A DNA stretch of 6,787 nt from Planctomycetota bacterium (GTDB lineage Bacteria > Planctomycetota > B15-G4): positions 1 to 6,787 of the forward strand of contig QNBX01000210.1 of the NCBI GenBank assembly GCA_003644265.1. Direction: 5' to 3'. Each line of letters starts with the position of its first letter. The stretch's first letter is position 1. The notes beneath the pieces were generated by a model. It did not search any database. It was not told where the DNA came from and saw nothing but the letters and a program-made list of their open reading frames with translations. Below are positions 5,014-6,787 of the stretch, in pieces. The position numbers were made by a program, and so were the translations under genes.

Positions 5014-5907
5014 ATGCCGATCACGACCACGCAGTACGCCGGACACGAGGCCATCCAGATCGACGCCGGTCATGTCCGCCTGATGGTCACGACCTCGGTC
5101 GGGCCGCGGGTGCTGGGCCTGCTCACCGAGGATGGCCGCAACCACTTCGCCTCGCTGCCCGAGATGACGCTCGATTGCCCCGGCTCCGACCCCATCCACC
5201 TGCGTGGTGGCAGTCGACTCTGGGCCGCCCCCGAGGAGCCGCGCTTCACCTACCGGCCCGATGACGATCCGGTCGGTGTGGAGGAGATCCCCGATGGCGT
5301 GAAGCTGGTCACCCGCCCCGACCCGGTGTCGGAGACCAGTCGCGAGATCAGCATCAGCGTCACTGGCCCCGAGCGTTTCGCTTTCGACTACCGCGTCGTC
5401 AACCGCGCCGAGGGTCCGCAGCGCCTGGCCGCCTGGGCCATCACGATGATGGCGCCCGGTGGGCGCGCCTTCCTGCCGGTCCTGACCGAGCCCTTCGATC
5501 CGGGCGGGTTCCAGAGCCAGCGCAACATCGTGCTGTGGTCGTACTCAGGCAATGACGACCCCCGCTTCGTCCTCACCGACCACGCTATCGAGGTGCAAGC
5601 CAGCACCGACCCCAAGCTGGGGCGCTTCAAGGTCGGCACCTCGCTGCGCCGCGGCTGGGCCGCGCACTGGGCCGATGGGGTGATGCTGGTGAAGTACGCC
5701 GGCCACGACGAGCTCCCCGAGTACGCCGACATGGGCGCCTCGGGGCAGATCTACTCACAGCACGACTTCACCGAGCTGGAGACCCTCGGACCCCTGACCG
5801 ACCTCGACCCGGGCGATGCCGCCGAGCATCACGAGGACTGGGCGATTCACCTCGTCGACGAGGCCGAGGCCGAGCGCCTCGTTGCGTCGGGCGAACTCGA
5901 CCGTTAA
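5014..5907 (+). CDS. DUF4380 / galactose-mutarotase-like carbohydrate-associated protein
   Basis: This 297-residue protein is predicted to be a soluble beta-sandwich. GPRVLGL (30-36), GGSRLWAAPE (65-74), the following Tyr-Arg-Pro-Asp-Asp-Asp run, and TELETLGPL (253-261) with HHEDW (272-276) near the C-terminus are the pattern I associate with DUF4380 proteins. These share the fold of aldose 1-epimerases (galactose mutarotases). No biochemical function is firmly established for this group. There is no signal peptide or membrane helix. It lies between a beta-glucosidase and a xylulokinase, 48 bp after the former and 14 bp before the latter. A sugar-binding or anomer-converting role on the glucosidase product is therefore plausible, but this is inference. 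Glu254 or Glu256 could correspond to the catalytic glutamate of mutarotases; a structure alignment would be needed to tell. The family assignment is from memory of motifs. Confidence 0.75.
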   Translation: MPITTTQYAGHEAIQIDAGHVRLMVTTSVGPRVLGLLTEDGRNHFASLPEMTLDCPGSDPIHLRGGSRLWAAPEEPRFTYRPDDDPVGVEEIPDGVKLVTRPDPVSETSREISISVTGPERFAFDYRVVNRAEGPQRLAAWAITMMAPGGRAFLPVLTEPFDPGGFQSQRNIVLWSYSGNDDPRFVLTDHAIEVQASTDPKLGRFKVGTSLRRGWAAHWADGVMLVKYAGHDELPEYADMGASGQIYSQHDFTELETLGPLTDLDPGDAAEHHEDWAIHLVDEAEAERLVASGELDR

Positions 5908-5911
5908 TCGA

Positions 5912-5916
5912 AAGGA
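5912..5916 (+). promoter_or_regulatory. Ribosome binding site of the xylulokinase gene
   Basis: AAGGA lies 5 bases before the GTG at 5922 and within the 14-bp gap after the preceding TAA. This supports GTG as the start codon. Confidence 0.55.
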
Positions 5917-5921
5917 TCACC

Positions 5922-6787
5922 GTGACCGCAGCCAACCTCGTCCTCGGCCTGGACGTCTCGACCACCGCGACCAAGGCCATCCTCCTCGACCGCGATGGGT
6001 CGGTCGTCGGTATCGCTTCGTCCGAGTACGACTTCGAATCGCCCAGGCCGCTGTGGGCGGAGCAGGACCCCGACCTCTGGTGGACCGCTGCGCAGGAGAT
6101 CATCCCGACGGTGCTTCGAGAGGCCGGGGCCTCGGCCGATGACATCGCCGCCATCGGCGCGTCGGGTCAGATGCACGGCATGGTGCTGCTCGACGAGAAC
6201 GACGAGGTCGTGCGCCCGGCCATCCTCTGGAACGATGGCCGAACACAGGCTCAATGCGATGCCATGCGCGAGGCCGTCGGCCGCGAGCGCTTCATCGACA
6301 TCACCGGCAACGAGGCTCTGACCAGTTTCACGGCGACCAAGATGCTCTGGGTGCGCGAGCACGAGCCGGCGAACTGGGCCAGAGCGTGCCACCTGTTGCT
6401 GCCCAAGGACTACGTCCGCTTCAAGCTCACCGGTGAGCACGCCCTCGACGTCAACGACGGCGCCGGCACGGTGCTCTTCGATCTTAGGGCCCGCACCTGG
6501 TCGAGCGAGGTGCTCGAAGCGCTGGATCTGGACCCGGCGATGCTGCCGCGGACCGTGGAGGGTCCCGAGGTCGTCGGCACCGTCAGCGAGGAAGCGGCCG
6601 CAGCCACCGGGTTGCGTGTCGGCACGCCGGTCGTTGGCGGCTCGGGCGATCAGGCCAGTAACGCGGTCGGTGTCGGGGCGGTCGTGCCTGGCATCGCGGC
6701 CATGTCGGTCGGTACCTCGGGTGTCATCTTCGTGCCCACCGCGGGCCCGGCCATCGAACCCAACGGCCGCCTGCAGGCCTTCTGCCA
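5922..6787 (+). CDS. xylB: Xylulokinase, FGGY family (3' end beyond window)
   Basis: An open frame starts at GTG 5922 and continues for 288 codons to the window end with no stop. It phosphorylates D-xylulose with ATP to xylulose 5-phosphate, the entry to the pentose phosphate pathway, in the cytoplasm. Landmarks are LGLDVSTTATKAILLD (8-23, Asp11 in the phosphate-1 loop), GASGQMHGMVLLD (79-91, where the Met-His pair is typical of xylulokinases rather than glycerol kinases), ILWNDGRT (101-108), LLPKDYVRFKLTGE, NDGAGTVLFD and GGSGDQASNAVG with the predicted catalytic Asp243. Full-length members are near 480-510 residues, so about 40% is missing. The second domain has begun (SVGTSGVIF). It sits 14 bp after the DUF4380 gene with its own AAGGA ribosome binding site, indicating co-transcription. 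Other FGGY kinases are possible, but the motif set is strongly xylulokinase. Confidence 0.92.
   Translation, partial: MTAANLVLGLDVSTTATKAILLDRDGSVVGIASSEYDFESPRPLWAEQDPDLWWTAAQEIIPTVLREAGASADDIAAIGASGQMHGMVLLDENDEVVRPAILWNDGRTQAQCDAMREAVGRERFIDITGNEALTSFTATKMLWVREHEPANWARACHLLLPKDYVRFKLTGEHALDVNDGAGTVLFDLRARTWSSEVLEALDLDPAMLPRTVEGPEVVGTVSEEAAAATGLRVGTPVVGGSGDQASNAVGVGAVVPGIAAMSVGTSGVIFVPTAGPAIEPNGRLQAFC

Noticed and set aside
4213..5199. 328-codon minus-strand open frame
   Set aside because: It is antisense to the glucosidase and DUF4380 genes, both of which have clear catalytic or family motifs on the plus strand.
5904..6440. 178-codon minus-strand open frame
   Set aside because: It is antisense to the xylulokinase N-terminal domain, whose motifs are unambiguous.

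Overview
The window is GC-rich with strong G/C preference at third codon positions. Its encoded proteins look actinobacterial: an MsiK/UgpC-type shared sugar-importer ATPase, a GH1 beta-glucosidase, a xylulokinase and a four-base translational overlap. An Actinomycetota host is likely, but this rests on protein resemblance only. No mobile-element genes, tRNA, rRNA or CRISPR array were seen. The content is ordinary carbohydrate catabolism arranged as two divergent blocks around an unusually structured 517-bp intergenic region.

Left block (minus strand, read right to left). An ABC sugar-import ATPase (3050-1893) has a strong ribosome binding site. About 40 bp past its stop there is a strong GC-rich hairpin (1852-1823) that probably ends its transcript. 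Next comes a class II ketose-bisphosphate aldolase (1752-901). Its TGA stop overlaps the GTG start of a CbbY-type HAD sugar-phosphate phosphatase (904-137), so the two are probably made together. At the left edge an ATG at 71 may begin a further minus-strand gene whose N-terminus looks membrane-directed; only 23 codons are in the window.

Intergenic region (3051-3567). It holds three copies of a roughly 27-bp repeat (two forward, one reverse), a perfect 12-bp-stem hairpin that contains part of one copy, a second GC-rich hairpin and a short direct repeat. No gene was found there. The repeats are the least explained signal in the window. They may be operators shared by the divergent units or, less likely, the ends of a small non-coding element.

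Right block (plus strand). A GH1 beta-glucosidase (3568-4965), a DUF4380/mutarotase-like protein (5014-5907) and the first 288 codons of a xylulokinase (from 5922, running off the right edge) lie close together in one direction and look like an operon.

Working together (inference): the ATPase would energise uptake of oligosaccharides by permeases encoded elsewhere, the glucosidase would cleave them inside the cell, the mutarotase-like protein might act on the released sugar, and the kinase would feed xylulose into the pentose phosphate pathway. The aldolase and phosphatase would handle phosphorylated ketoses. The actual substrates cannot be read from the sequence.
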